A stretch of 64,000 bases of DNA from Candidatus Pelagibacter sp. Its GTDB lineage: Bacteria > Pseudomonadota > Alphaproteobacteria > Pelagibacterales > Pelagibacteraceae. The stretch is from positions 1 through 64,000 of the forward strand of contig NZIO01000048.1 in NCBI GenBank assembly GCA_002689925.1, given 5' to 3'. The position numbers and the translations under genes are program-made. Positions within the stretch are counted from its first letter, which is position 1. Every line of letters begins with the position of its first letter. Under the pieces are notes generated by a model. The model searched no databases. It was given only the letters and a program-made list of their open reading frames with translations, and was not told the DNA's origin. Below are positions 54,649-63,353 of this stretch, piece by piece.

Positions 54649-55506
54649 CTACCTTTGACATTTTGGACAAAAAAAACTTGACCTTTGGCCTATAAAAGCT
54701 CTTTGAATCAACGCATTACAGCCTTTTTTAATGCACGGCAGCCCTTTTCTTCCATAAACTTTAAATGAATCTTGATATTTGCCAGATTTTCCATCGGAAT
54801 GCTTATAATTTTTGATCGAAGAGCCTCCTTTTTTTATAGCATCTTTAATAATCTTTTTAATAAATTTGATAATTAAAACAACCTTAATTTTATTAATTTT
54901 TTTAGATGTTACATAGGGACTTAACTTAGATTGAAACAAAACTTCATTAACATATATATTTCCTAATCCGCTTACAAAGTTTTGATCAAGTAGAAGATTT
55001 TTTATATTTTTTTTTATATTTTTTTTCTTTTTATTAAAATAGTTACAATTAAAAGATTTGCTTAACGGTTCTGGTCCTAATTTTGAAAAAGGTTTATCGC
55101 TTATTTTTTTTAATAATTTTATATAACCGAATTTTCTTACATCATTATAAATCATAACTAATCCATTGGTAAAATAAATACTTAAATGGTTGTGTTTTTT
55201 TTTGATTTCATTTTTTTCATAATAAAAGCTTGTTTTAATTTTTTTAATATTTTTAAGTTTTCTAAAAAAAACTAATCCTGTCATACCTAGATGTAATAAT
55301 AAAAAAAAATTTTCAAAATGAATAATTATATATTTTGCTCTTCTAGTTATTTTAAGAATTTTTTTTCCTTCTAATTTTTTTATCAAACTAGAGCTAATTT
55401 TATATCTTAAATTTTTATTTAATATTTCTACCTTTTTAATAGTAGCTTTATTAATAAACCTTGATAAAGACAATTTTAACACTTCAACTTCTGGTAACTC
55501 TGGCAT
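54649..55506 (-). CDS. mutM: formamidopyrimidine-DNA glycosylase (Fpg/MutM)
   Basis: 285 residues. The catalytic N terminus is PELPEVEVL after the initiator Met (Pro2 nucleophile, Glu3). LLLHLGMTG, the DNA-intercalating and helix-two-turn-helix region (DQNFVSGLGNIYVNEVLF) and the C-terminal zinc finger follow. The finger has CIKKGC...CPKC, with the CX4C first pair usual in alphaproteobacterial Fpg. It excises 8-oxoguanine from DNA. It lies upstream of rpsT-dnaA on the same strand and divergently from ubiE (53 nt). Confidence 0.95.
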   Translation of the reverse strand: MPELPEVEVLKLSLSRFINKATIKKVEILNKNLRYKISSSLIKKLEGKKILKITRRAKYIIIHFENFFLLLHLGMTGLVFFRKLKNIKKIKTSFYYEKNEIKKKHNHLSIYFTNGLVMIYNDVRKFGYIKLLKKISDKPFSKLGPEPLSKSFNCNYFNKKKKNIKKNIKNLLLDQNFVSGLGNIYVNEVLFQSKLSPYVTSKKINKIKVVLIIKFIKKIIKDAIKKGGSSIKNYKHSDGKSGKYQDSFKVYGRKGLPCIKKGCNALIQRAFIGQRSSFFCPKCQR

Positions 55507-55559
55507 AAAATATTATATACTTATTGTAGTTATCATATACATATGATTAATTAAATTTT

Positions 55560-56264
55560 ATGAATTATAAAATCTTAAATAAAGAATATATTGTAAAACA
55601 AGTTTTTAATAAAGTCTCAGATAAATATGATTTTATGAATAATTTGATGTCGTTAGGTATACATCATATTTGGAAAAAAAAACTAATTGACTGGCTAGGC
55701 CCAAATGTAGATACAAAACTAATAGACGTAGCTACTGGAACAGGGGACATTGCAAAACTATACTTAAAAAGAACAAATTTTAAAGGTACAGCATATTGTG
55801 TGGACAGTAATTCTAGTATGATAAATGCTGGTAAAAAAAAAAATATTATGACTAAAAATATTAAGTGGATTCAATGCCCTGCTGAAAAACTTAAGTTTAA
55901 AAATAATTTTTTTGATTATTATACAATAAGTTTTGGAATAAGAAATGTTGTAAATATTAATTTATGTTTGAAAGAAGCTTATAGAGTTTTAAAACCAGGG
56001 GGTAGATTTGTTTGCTTAGAATTTTCTAAAGTTGAGAATGAAATATTGGAAAATTTTTATCAAATTTATTCAAAACTAATTCCCAAAGTTGGTAAATTAG
56101 TTGTTGGAAGTTCTGATCCATATGATTATTTAGTTAAAAGTATTAAAGACTTTTATAATCAAAACGAATTAATGGAAAAAATCAAGGATTCAAAATTTGA
56201 AAATGTCAGTTATAGAAATCTTTCTGGTGGAATAGCTGCAATTCATTCAGGGTGGAAAATTTAA
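55560..56264 (+). CDS. ubiE: ubiquinone biosynthesis C-methyltransferase UbiE
   Basis: 234 residues. Class I methyltransferase with DKYDFMNNLMSLGIHHIWKK, SAM motif DVATGTGDIAKL, FGIRNV and KPGGRFVCLEFS, all UbiE signatures. It C-methylates the benzoquinol ring of ubiquinone (and demethylmenaquinone where present). The TAA stop overlaps the ubiB ATG by one base (TAATG). It heads the ubiE-ubiB-coaBC run. Confidence 0.95.
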   Translation: MNYKILNKEYIVKQVFNKVSDKYDFMNNLMSLGIHHIWKKKLIDWLGPNVDTKLIDVATGTGDIAKLYLKRTNFKGTAYCVDSNSSMINAGKKKNIMTKNIKWIQCPAEKLKFKNNFFDYYTISFGIRNVVNINLCLKEAYRVLKPGGRFVCLEFSKVENEILENFYQIYSKLIPKVGKLVVGSSDPYDYLVKSIKDFYNQNELMEKIKDSKFENVSYRNLSGGIAAIHSGWKI

Positions 56265-57832
56265 TGTTAATAAAACTATTAATTTTGTTTAAAATTGGAA
56301 GAAAATTAGCAAAATCAGATGTTTTAAATATTTTTTCTAAGTTTCATAAACCACCAACAGTTATTAAAATTTTTTTTCAAATTTTATCTTTTTCTTTTTC
56401 AACTGAAAAAGAAAATACTTTTAATAGAGATGAAAAGAAAAACCTTTCTAATGCACTACAGAGTATGGGAACAACTTTTATTAAACTTGGACAATTTTTG
56501 GCAACAAGGCCTGATATAATAGGTGAGGATTTATCTAAACAACTAGAAACTCTCCAAGATAAACTTCCTCCATTTTCTTTATCAGAAGCAAAAAATATAA
56601 TTAAAAAGGATCTAGGAGAAGAAGCCTTTAATTCCATAATTAATTTAAGTGAACCTGTTGCAGCTGCTTCAATAGCTCAAGTTCATAAAGCAAAAATTAA
56701 TCACAATGGAAAAATAAAAGAAGTAGCTATAAAAATTTTAAGACCCAATATAAAAAAAATTTTTAATGAAGAAATAGATTCTCTAATGCTTTTTGCTTTT
56801 ATAATTGAATCTTTAATAAAAAAATCAAAAAGACTAAAATTAATTGAGGTAGTTTTTTTACTTAAAGAAATTACTAACCTTGAAATGGACTTAAGATTTG
56901 AAGCAGCGGCTGCCAATGAATATGCAGAGAATACCAAAAATGATATTGGGTTTAAGGTACCTGAAATTTACTGGAACTATACAAGTGAGAATGTTATGAC
57001 GCTTGATTGGGTTGAAGGTATTTCTATTAGAGAAACTGAAGCTTTAGAAAATAAAAATATTGATACGAATAAACTTGCAAATGATATAATTCAAAATTTT
57101 TTGAAACATGCCGTAAGAGATGGTTTTTTTCACGCAGATATGCATCAAGGAAATATTTTTATAGATAAAGATGGAAAAATTGTTCCTATTGATTTTGGTA
57201 TTATGGGTAGACTTGATAAATTGAATAAAAGATTTTTGGCCGAAATATTATTTGGTTTTATACAAAGAGATTATAAAAAAGTTGCAGAAGTTCATCTTTT
57301 AGCAGGACTTGTTCCAAAAAATGTTCCTGTAGACGACTTAGCCCAAGCTTTAAGATCTATAGGTGAGCCAATTTTTGGACAATCTGTTAAAGATATATCT
57401 GGAAGCAAACTATTAAAACAACTTTTTGATGTTACTGAAAAATTCAATATGCAAACTCAGCCACAACTATTAATGTTGCAAAAAACAATGGTAGTTGTTG
57501 AAGGTGTTGCAAGAAAACTTAACCCAAATACAAACATATGGGTAGCTTCAAAGCCAGTTTTAGAAAGTTGGTTAAAAGAAACAAAAGATCCAATAAATTC
57601 TTTTTCAGATACATTAAAAAGTACTACTGAGGTATTAAAAAGATTACCTGAATTCCCTGAAGTAATGGATAAAGCTAACCAAGCTTTAACATTTTTAGCA
57701 AGTGGTCAAATACCACAAAATTCAAATTCATATACTGCTTTAAATGAAAAGAAAAAAGAAATGCTTTCTTTTAGAAACCAGTCAATTATTGGTTTTTTAT
57801 TGCTTGTAATTTTGCTGCTATTAGTATTTTAA
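56264..57832 (+). CDS. ubiB: ubiquinone biosynthesis atypical kinase UbiB
   Basis: 522 residues from ATG 56264, which overlaps the ubiE stop; a GTG at 56252 would add four residues. The UbiB/ABC1 signature KLGQFLATRPDII is present, followed by the Ala-rich loop AAASIAQVHKA, HADMHQGNIF, and IDFGIMGRLD of the kinase-like fold. Two C-terminal hydrophobic segments fit its membrane anchor. UbiB is an ATPase needed for aerobic ubiquinone synthesis, possibly for extracting lipid intermediates. It lies 8 nt before coaBC. Confidence 0.95.
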   Translation: MLIKLLILFKIGRKLAKSDVLNIFSKFHKPPTVIKIFFQILSFSFSTEKENTFNRDEKKNLSNALQSMGTTFIKLGQFLATRPDIIGEDLSKQLETLQDKLPPFSLSEAKNIIKKDLGEEAFNSIINLSEPVAAASIAQVHKAKINHNGKIKEVAIKILRPNIKKIFNEEIDSLMLFAFIIESLIKKSKRLKLIEVVFLLKEITNLEMDLRFEAAAANEYAENTKNDIGFKVPEIYWNYTSENVMTLDWVEGISIRETEALENKNIDTNKLANDIIQNFLKHAVRDGFFHADMHQGNIFIDKDGKIVPIDFGIMGRLDKLNKRFLAEILFGFIQRDYKKVAEVHLLAGLVPKNVPVDDLAQALRSIGEPIFGQSVKDISGSKLLKQLFDVTEKFNMQTQPQLLMLQKTMVVVEGVARKLNPNTNIWVASKPVLESWLKETKDPINSFSDTLKSTTEVLKRLPEFPEVMDKANQALTFLASGQIPQNSNSYTALNEKKKEMLSFRNQSIIGFLLLVILLLLVF

Positions 57833-57840
57833 TTTAGAAA

Positions 57841-59046
57841 ATGAATAATTTATTAGAAAAAAAAATACTTTTAATTATATGTGGGGGAATTTCAGCATAT
57901 AAAAGTTTAGAAATAATTCGCTTATTTAAAAAAAAAGGTGCCGAGGTTAAAACAATTTTAACTAAAAGTGCTAAAGAGTTTGTTACACCTTTGTCAGTTG
58001 CTTCACTATCTAAAGAAAAGGTTTATGATGATCTATTTAACCCTCAAAATGAAGCTGAAATGGACCATATATCTCTTTCTAGGTGGTCAGATTTAATTCT
58101 TGTTGCTCCAGCTACAGCTAATACAATTTCAAAATTAAGTAATGGATCCACAGATGATTTGGCTTCAACAGTTATGCTTGCGTCTGATAAAAAAATTTTT
58201 TTATCACCTGCCATGAATGTTAGAATGTGGGAAAATAAATCAACTAAAGAAAATCTTAAAAAATTAAAAGAATATGGCTACAAACTAATAGGCCCAGAAA
58301 TTGGAGATATGGCTTGTGGAGAATTTGGAGAAGGAAAAATGACCGATCCAATCAAAATTGTTAAAGAAATTGAAAATTATTTTTTTGATCTAAATAAGAA
58401 TAAAAAATTTAAAGCACTCGTAACAGCGGGACCAACATATGAATATATTGATCCAGTCAGATTTATATCTAACAAGTCAAGTGGTAAACAAGGATTTGAA
58501 TTAGCAAAATCATTATCAAAAAAAGGTTTTGAAACTACACTTATATCAGGACCTACAAATTTAGAAATTGATAACAATATCAATCTAATAAATGTTGAAA
58601 CAGCAGACCAAATGTTTAAAGCAGCACAAAATAATTTACCTGTAGACGTTGCAATATTTGCTGCTGCTGTAGCAGACTATAAAATCAAAGAAGAAAAAAA
58701 ACAAAAAATAAAAAAACAAGAATATATTAATTTGGATTTAGAAAAAAATATTGATATTTTAAATTATATTTCAAATCATAATTCTTTAAGACCTAAACTT
58801 GTTATAGGTTTTGCAGCTGAAACAAATGATTTGACAACTAACGCAAAAAAAAAATTAATGGAAAAAAATTGTGATTGGATTATAGGTAATGATGTTTCAA
58901 ATAAAAATATTGGCTTTAATTCTGATTTTAATGAAGTAACAATTTTCTATAAAAATTCAAAAATTGATAATGAAATACTACACTTAAAAAAAAAATCTAC
59001 TATTTCAGATGAAATAGTTGATAGAGTCATTAGTCACTTAAACTAA
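57841..59046 (+). CDS. coaBC: bifunctional phosphopantothenoylcysteine decarboxylase/phosphopantothenate-cysteine ligase
   Basis: 401 residues. The N-terminal flavoprotein domain (CoaC, about 1-185) has GGISAYKSLEII, the active-site histidine in EMDHISLSRW and APATANTISKL, and PAMNVRMW. The C-terminal CoaB domain starts at VTAGPTYEYIDPVRFI and includes SSGKQGFELA and AAAVADYK. Together they convert 4'-phosphopantothenate and cysteine to 4'-phosphopantetheine for coenzyme A. Length is normal. The ubiB-coaBC adjacency is common in alphaproteobacteria. Confidence 0.95.
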   Translation: MNNLLEKKILLIICGGISAYKSLEIIRLFKKKGAEVKTILTKSAKEFVTPLSVASLSKEKVYDDLFNPQNEAEMDHISLSRWSDLILVAPATANTISKLSNGSTDDLASTVMLASDKKIFLSPAMNVRMWENKSTKENLKKLKEYGYKLIGPEIGDMACGEFGEGKMTDPIKIVKEIENYFFDLNKNKKFKALVTAGPTYEYIDPVRFISNKSSGKQGFELAKSLSKKGFETTLISGPTNLEIDNNINLINVETADQMFKAAQNNLPVDVAIFAAAVADYKIKEEKKQKIKKQEYINLDLEKNIDILNYISNHNSLRPKLVIGFAAETNDLTTNAKKKLMEKNCDWIIGNDVSNKNIGFNSDFNEVTIFYKNSKIDNEILHLKKKSTISDEIVDRVISHLN

Positions 59047-59073
59047 AAAAATTTAATTTTATATTTAAAGACA

Positions 59074-59835
59074 ATGAAACTTACTAATAAACAGTTAGAT
59101 AAATATTCAAGACAGATTATTTTGAAGAATATAGGGCCTGTTGGTCAAAAAAAAATTTTGAACTCTAAAGTTTTAATTGTTGGAATGGGAGGATTGGGCT
59201 CACCTATATCAATTTATTTAGCTGCTGCAGGTGTAGGTAATATTGGAATTGTAGACTTTGATAAAGTCAACTTATCTAACTTACAAAGACAAATTCTTTT
59301 TAATAATTCAGATATTAATAAAAGCAAAACTTCATCAGCACTTAAAAAATTAAAAAAAATTAATCCAGATATTAAAATTTATGAATTTAATAAAAAGTTA
59401 AATCATTTAAATATTAATAAAATAGCAAAAAACTTTGATATAATAGCTGATGCTAGCGATAATTTTGAGACAAGATTTTTATTAAATAGTTATAGTTTAA
59501 TAAATAAAAAAATACTCATCGTTGGTGCTATCAGCAAGTTCGAAGGACATATATACACTTTTAACTTCAAAAATTTTAAAAATTCACCTTGCCTAAGATG
59601 TTTTATACCAGATATACCTGTAGGAATAGATGAAAACTGCGATTATGAAGGTATAATAGGGTCTTTAGCGGGAACAATAGGTTCAATTCAAGCAAATGAA
59701 ATTATTAAAGAAATATTGGGTATTGGTAAAACACTTTGTGGAAACATCCTCATAATAGATTCTCTGAAATTAAATTTTAGAAAAATCAAATTAAATAAAA
59801 ATCACCAATGTATAGAATGTTCAAAATACAAATAA
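59074..59835 (+). CDS. moeB: ThiF/MoeB/HesA family adenylyltransferase
   Basis: 253 residues. E1-like nucleotide fold: LIVGMGGLGSPISIYLAAAGVGNIGIVD, with the following DKVNLSNLQRQILF. Two CxxC pairs (CLRC and CIEC) should bind zinc. The family adenylates the C-terminal glycine of MoaD or ThiS sulfur carriers; no such carrier lies nearby, so MoeB and ThiF roles cannot be told apart. It sits after coaBC with a 27-nt gap and overlaps the SH3 gene by 28 nt. Confidence 0.85.
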   Translation: MKLTNKQLDKYSRQIILKNIGPVGQKKILNSKVLIVGMGGLGSPISIYLAAAGVGNIGIVDFDKVNLSNLQRQILFNNSDINKSKTSSALKKLKKINPDIKIYEFNKKLNHLNINKIAKNFDIIADASDNFETRFLLNSYSLINKKILIVGAISKFEGHIYTFNFKNFKNSPCLRCFIPDIPVGIDENCDYEGIIGSLAGTIGSIQANEIIKEILGIGKTLCGNILIIDSLKLNFRKIKLNKNHQCIECSKYK

Positions 59836-60299
59836 AAAAAATAAATTATAAAGGTCAATTATTTTTGATTTTTATAATACTTTTTCTTTTTCAAAATATA
59901 TCAATTGCATTAGAAGAAAAAAAATTTTTATCATTAAAAAAAGATAAAGTTTTTGTCAGACAAGGTCATTCTTTTGAATATCCAGTAAAATATATTTATA
60001 AAAAAAAATATTTACCTTTATTAGTACTAGATAGTTGGAATAATTTTAGAAAAATAAAAGATTTTGAAAATAATGAAGGATGGATACATATTTCTCAACT
60101 GTCAAAAAAGAAAACTGCAATAAATATAAAAGATAATTCTCTGTTATTTAAAAATTCAACTATTTATTCTGAGCCGCTAGCAAAAATTTCAAAAGGTAAA
60201 ATATTAATTATTAAAAAATGTAAAAAGGTTTGGTGCAAGGTAGGAGTTGATGAATATGTTGGATGGGTTAAAAAAAAAGCATTATGGGGACGAATTTAA
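59808..60299 (+). CDS. secreted SH3-domain protein
   Basis: 163 residues from ATG 59808 (28 nt inside the ThiF-like gene; the second ATG at 59817 is an alternative). A hydrophobic signal (about residues 18-34) precedes two bacterial SH3-like (SH3_4) repeats. Typical phrases are LKKDKVFVRQGHSFEYPV, NEGWIHISQLS, and the closing GWVKKKALWGRI. Such alphaproteobacterial proteins are periplasmic and thought to bind peptidoglycan or protein ligands. Function unproven. Confidence 0.75.
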   Translation: MYRMFKIQIKKINYKGQLFLIFIILFLFQNISIALEEKKFLSLKKDKVFVRQGHSFEYPVKYIYKKKYLPLLVLDSWNNFRKIKDFENNEGWIHISQLSKKKTAINIKDNSLLFKNSTIYSEPLAKISKGKILIIKKCKKVWCKVGVDEYVGWVKKKALWGRI

Positions 60300-60895
60300 T
60301 TAAAATCCTCTAATAAGTTTTTTTTTACTTCTGATGATAGTGTGACAGTATGATTATAAACATTATGATCAATTCCAATTAACACTTCATTTTCTAAATT
60401 TTTAAAACTTGCTATTTGATCATCTGTAAATTTAAAATGTACAAATTGAACTGATGAAGCTTTTCCTTCAGCTGAAGTCCTGTCAACATCATTTTCTGGA
60501 ATTGATTGTATCTTTTGATTTCCTACTTTAAAAAATATCTTATTTTCTATTCCTCCTATTTTATTTAAAAATTCTGTTCTAATAAGAGGATTATCTATTT
60601 CAAACATTAAAGTAGCAACTAGTTCTTTACCATTTGGTACCAGAGGATTATAAGCAGCTAGTTCATCTTTTAATTGTTCATCTCCACCTTTTTCAATATA
60701 AAGCATTTCTTGTATTTGAGCTTTCATTGTTTTGTAAGATTCAAAATAAAAATTAGCATACGGACCTAATGAAACTCTTCTATTTCTTTTATAATTAACT
60801 ATTTCTTTTCTAAGAGTTTTTCTATTTTTAGAATACTCTTCAAATGAAATTAAGTCTGCTTTGGTTATTTCTTTTGCAAATTTATTCATAATCAT
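60296..60895 (-). CDS. DUF3501 family protein
   Basis: 199 residues matching DUF3501: ITKADLISFEEYSKNRKTLRK, RVSLGPYANFYFESYKTM, EIQEMLYIEK-like segment and a C-terminal SSVQFVHFKFTDDQI. Function unknown. It is 3' of the CCG iron-sulfur protein with a 4-nt ATGA-type overlap and so follows rubrerythrin in one operon; this trio recurs in proteobacteria and is usually linked with peroxide or iron homeostasis (inference from context). Confidence 0.88.
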   Translation of the reverse strand: MIMNKFAKEITKADLISFEEYSKNRKTLRKEIVNYKRNRRVSLGPYANFYFESYKTMKAQIQEMLYIEKGGDEQLKDELAAYNPLVPNGKELVATLMFEIDNPLIRTEFLNKIGGIENKIFFKVGNQKIQSIPENDVDRTSAEGKASSVQFVHFKFTDDQIASFKNLENEVLIGIDHNVYNHTVTLSSEVKKNLLEDFN

Positions 60896-62223
60896 AGTTT
60901 ATAAGATTTAGCTAAAATTTCGATAGGATGTAATGCCTCATCATGAACAATGTTTGTATCTACAGATAATTGATCTAAATGTTTTCCGGCTAAAGGGCAA
61001 TCTGATGCCATGTATTTATTTTTTTTATTTTTAATTTGTCTAGCAGTTGGCTGACCTACTTTTCTAGCAAGATCATGGGTATTTTTCATAATACCAAAAG
61101 TACCACCATGACCAGCGCATCTTTCAACAACATCTAATTTAACATTCGGAATAAGTTTAAGCATATCTCGAGCTTTTATTCCCATATTTTGTGCTCGTGC
61201 ATGACAGGCATTATGAACTGTAACACCTCCATCTATTTCCTTTAAACCCTCTGCTAGACCTTCTTTTTCTGCAATATCAACTATATATTCATCTATATCA
61301 CTAGTATTTTTTGATAGTCTTTTTATATTTTCATCATTAGGAAGTAAAAGCGGCCATTCAAACTTTAACATTAAACCACAGCTTGCCGTTAAAGTGACAA
61401 CTCTATATCCTTTTTCAACCCACTCTAATAAATTTTTTGAAACTTTCTTTGCTTGATCAATAACTTTTGTTAAATCTGCTTGTTCTAAATAGGGCATGCC
61501 ACAACACCCTGGATAGGCATGTTCGACCGTTACTCCATTTTTTTTTAAAACTTTAAGAGCTGCAATTCCAGTATTTTTTTTATTAAAATTTACAAAACAA
61601 GTTGAATAAATAATAACTTTTCTCTCTTTATTTGGGTTCTGTACTAAAATTTTATTATTATTATTTTTAAAATAATTTTCAAAAGTTTCTGAGTTATATT
61701 TTGGAAGTTTAGCTCTAAAATCTATTTTTATAATAAATTCTAAAATTTTTCGTATAAACTTATTTTTAGTATTTGTAATATAATTAATTATTTTTGAAAA
61801 TTTAATTCCTATTTTTGAATTTCTATCCATTCTTGCTAATTGCGCAGGAATGAATGGTAATTTATTTTGTTTTTTTTGAAGTGTTCTGTATCTCAACATT
61901 AAATGAGGAAAATCAATATTAAATTCATGAGGCGGAACATAAGGACATTTTGTCATAAAACACATATCACAAAGTGTGCAAGAATCTACTACTGCTGGAA
62001 ACTGCTTGCTATTAAGACTCTCAACATTTTCTTCTTTTGATTCATCTATCATGTCAAAAAGTTTAGGGAATGAGTCACATAAATTAAAACATCTTCTACA
62101 TCCGTGACATACATCAAATACTCTTCTCATTTCATCATCTAATTTTTTTATATCCAGAAAATCAGGATGATTAAATTCTATAGGATGTCTTGTTGGTGCT
62201 TGAGTACTACCTTCTTTATTCAT
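60892..62223 (-). CDS. iron-sulfur oxidoreductase with two 4Fe-4S motifs and CCG domains (GlpC/HdrD-like)
   Basis: 443 residues. The N terminus binds two 4Fe-4S clusters: CHGCRRCFNLC and CTLCDMCFMTKCPY. Two cysteine-rich domains follow. The first has the CCG motif (PGCCGMPY), and the second has NACHARAQNMG and RCAGHGGTFG, a variant lacking the paired cysteines. The architecture is that of GlpC/HdrD subunits, which pass electrons between flavin partners and quinones or thiols. No GlpA/B or LldE partner is near. Operon with rubrerythrin upstream and DUF3501 downstream points to peroxide or iron-linked redox work. Confidence 0.85.
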   Translation of the reverse strand: MNKEGSTQAPTRHPIEFNHPDFLDIKKLDDEMRRVFDVCHGCRRCFNLCDSFPKLFDMIDESKEENVESLNSKQFPAVVDSCTLCDMCFMTKCPYVPPHEFNIDFPHLMLRYRTLQKKQNKLPFIPAQLARMDRNSKIGIKFSKIINYITNTKNKFIRKILEFIIKIDFRAKLPKYNSETFENYFKNNNNKILVQNPNKERKVIIYSTCFVNFNKKNTGIAALKVLKKNGVTVEHAYPGCCGMPYLEQADLTKVIDQAKKVSKNLLEWVEKGYRVVTLTASCGLMLKFEWPLLLPNDENIKRLSKNTSDIDEYIVDIAEKEGLAEGLKEIDGGVTVHNACHARAQNMGIKARDMLKLIPNVKLDVVERCAGHGGTFGIMKNTHDLARKVGQPTARQIKNKKNKYMASDCPLAGKHLDQLSVDTNIVHDEALHPIEILAKSYKL

Positions 62224-62243
62224 TTATTAATTATATTAGATTT

Positions 62244-62263
62244 TGGTGGAGTTTCCTCCACCA
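62244..62263 (-). promoter_or_regulatory. GAAA-tetraloop hairpin between rubrerythrin and the iron-sulfur gene
   Basis: On the - strand, TGGTGGAG and CTCCACCA form a perfect 8-bp stem closed by a GAAA (GNRA) tetraloop. It lies 12 nt after the rubrerythrin stop and 20 nt before the next start. There is no U-tract, so it looks like an intercistronic stabiliser or processing element, or a leaky terminator giving more rubrerythrin than downstream protein. Confidence 0.6.
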
Positions 62264-62275
62264 TAAATTGATTTT

Positions 62276-62692
62276 TTACTTAATTGACTCGAGTGTTTTT
62301 TGAAATTTACCAGCATGAGATTTTTCAGCTTTAGCAAGAGTTTCAAACCAATCAGCAATCTCCTCAAAGCCTTCATCTCTAGCTGTTTTTGCCATTCCTG
62401 GGTACATGTCTGTATACTCATGAGTTTCGCCTGCTACTGCTGAAGCTAGGTTATCTTTAGTTTCTCCAATAGGCTTGCCTGTTGCTGGGTCACCAACTTC
62501 TTCCAAGTATTCTAAATGTCCATGAGCATGACCAGTTTCACCTTCTGCAGTAGATCTAAATACTGAGGCTACATCATTATATCCTTCTACATCAGCTTTT
62601 TGTGCAAAATATAAATATCTTCTATTAGCTTGGCTTTCTCCGGCAAATGCTGCCTTTAAGTTCTCTTCTGTTTTACTTCCTTTTAATGACAT
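62276..62692 (-). CDS. rbr: rubrerythrin-type diiron protein without rubredoxin domain
   Basis: 138 residues, a four-helix ferritin-like bundle. Diiron ligands are in [34 protein letters not shown] and [11 protein letters not shown]. The C-terminal rubredoxin CxxC domain of classical rubrerythrins is missing, so electrons must come from another protein, plausibly the adjacent iron-sulfur oxidoreductase. Expected role is peroxide scavenging in the cytoplasm. It has a strong ribosome site (AAGGAG) and a promoter with consensus -35. Codon use is less A+T-biased than neighbours, suggesting high expression. Confidence 0.9.
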   Translation of the reverse strand: MSLKGSKTEENLKAAFAGESQANRRYLYFAQKADVEGYNDVASVFRSTAEGETGHAHGHLEYLEEVGDPATGKPIGETKDNLASAVAGETHEYTDMYPGMAKTARDEGFEEIADWFETLAKAEKSHAGKFQKTLESIK

Positions 62693-62728
62693 TATTTCTC
62701 CTTTTTTAAATGAAATATTATTAATATA

Positions 62729-62756
62729 GATATAGTTTAATACTAAATAATGTCAA
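62729..62756 (-). promoter_or_regulatory. probable promoter and operator of the rubrerythrin operon
   Basis: Reading the - strand, a consensus TTGACA -35 (62751-62756) is followed 16 nt later by TATATC (62729-62734). Within the spacer lies a 13-nt inverted repeat, TAGT-N5-ACTA (62733-62745), placed where a repressor would block RNA polymerase. Irr or another iron/redox regulator is the natural guess since irr is next door, but the repeat does not match an iron-control element well. Confidence 0.45.
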
Positions 62757-62805
62757 TACTTTAGAGTTATTATAATTAAAGTTTTAACTTATTGATATTA
62801 ATGTA

Positions 62806-63249
62806 TTAATTTTGATTATGATTATCATTTTCAAGTCTAATCAAGACTTGAGCCGTTTTAATTTTTTTTCCTTTAGGTGCTATAGGAATTTTTTTTATTT
62901 CAACTTCATTTTCTGAAATATCTGTTAGAGAATTATTAGCCTCATCGAAAAAATGATGGTGTGAAGTTGTGTTAGTATCAAAATATGTTTTGTTTCCACT
63001 TATTGATACCTCGTTTAAATAGCCACACTTTTTTAAAGAATGAAGGGTATTATATATTGTGGCTAAAGATATTTTTGCTTCATTATTATTCTTAATTATT
63101 TTATCAAGATCTTCAGCAGTAAAATGAAAGTCTTTGTTCTCACCAAATAAAACTTTACAAATTAACAGCCTTTGCCTTGTAGGTCTCAAGCCGCTTGATC
63201 TCAGTTTATCAATAATACTTTTAAAGTTGTTTTTTTTATTATCTTCCAT
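62806..63249 (-). CDS. irr: Fur-family iron response regulator Irr
   Basis: 147 residues. The winged-helix N terminus (LRPTRQRLLICKVLF, FTAEDLDKI, ATIYNTLHSL) is Fur-like. SHHHFFDEA carries the HHH heme/metal motif characteristic of Irr, and the C-terminal Cys pairs of zinc-binding Fur are absent. In Rhizobiales, Irr represses iron-using genes when heme is scarce. Adjacent to fabA-fabB (divergent, 104 nt) and upstream of the rubrerythrin operon, the irr-fabA-fabB grouping seen in other alphaproteobacteria. Confidence 0.9.
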   Translation of the reverse strand: MEDNKKNNFKSIIDKLRSSGLRPTRQRLLICKVLFGENKDFHFTAEDLDKIIKNNNEAKISLATIYNTLHSLKKCGYLNEVSISGNKTYFDTNTTSHHHFFDEANNSLTDISENEVEIKKIPIAPKGKKIKTAQVLIRLENDNHNQN

Positions 63250-63353
63250 AACGTATTGAATTTATTAGTTTTTTACTTTATAATAATTCTAATTAAATAT
63301 ATAATTTTTCTTATATTAAATCAAGTATTAGTTTAAGATTCAGCAAAAACCTA

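Noticed and set aside
62236-62421. 61-codon frame overlapping the 3' part of rubrerythrin on the same strand
   Set aside because: Out of frame with a strongly conserved gene; its sequence looks like a frame-shifted rubrerythrin.
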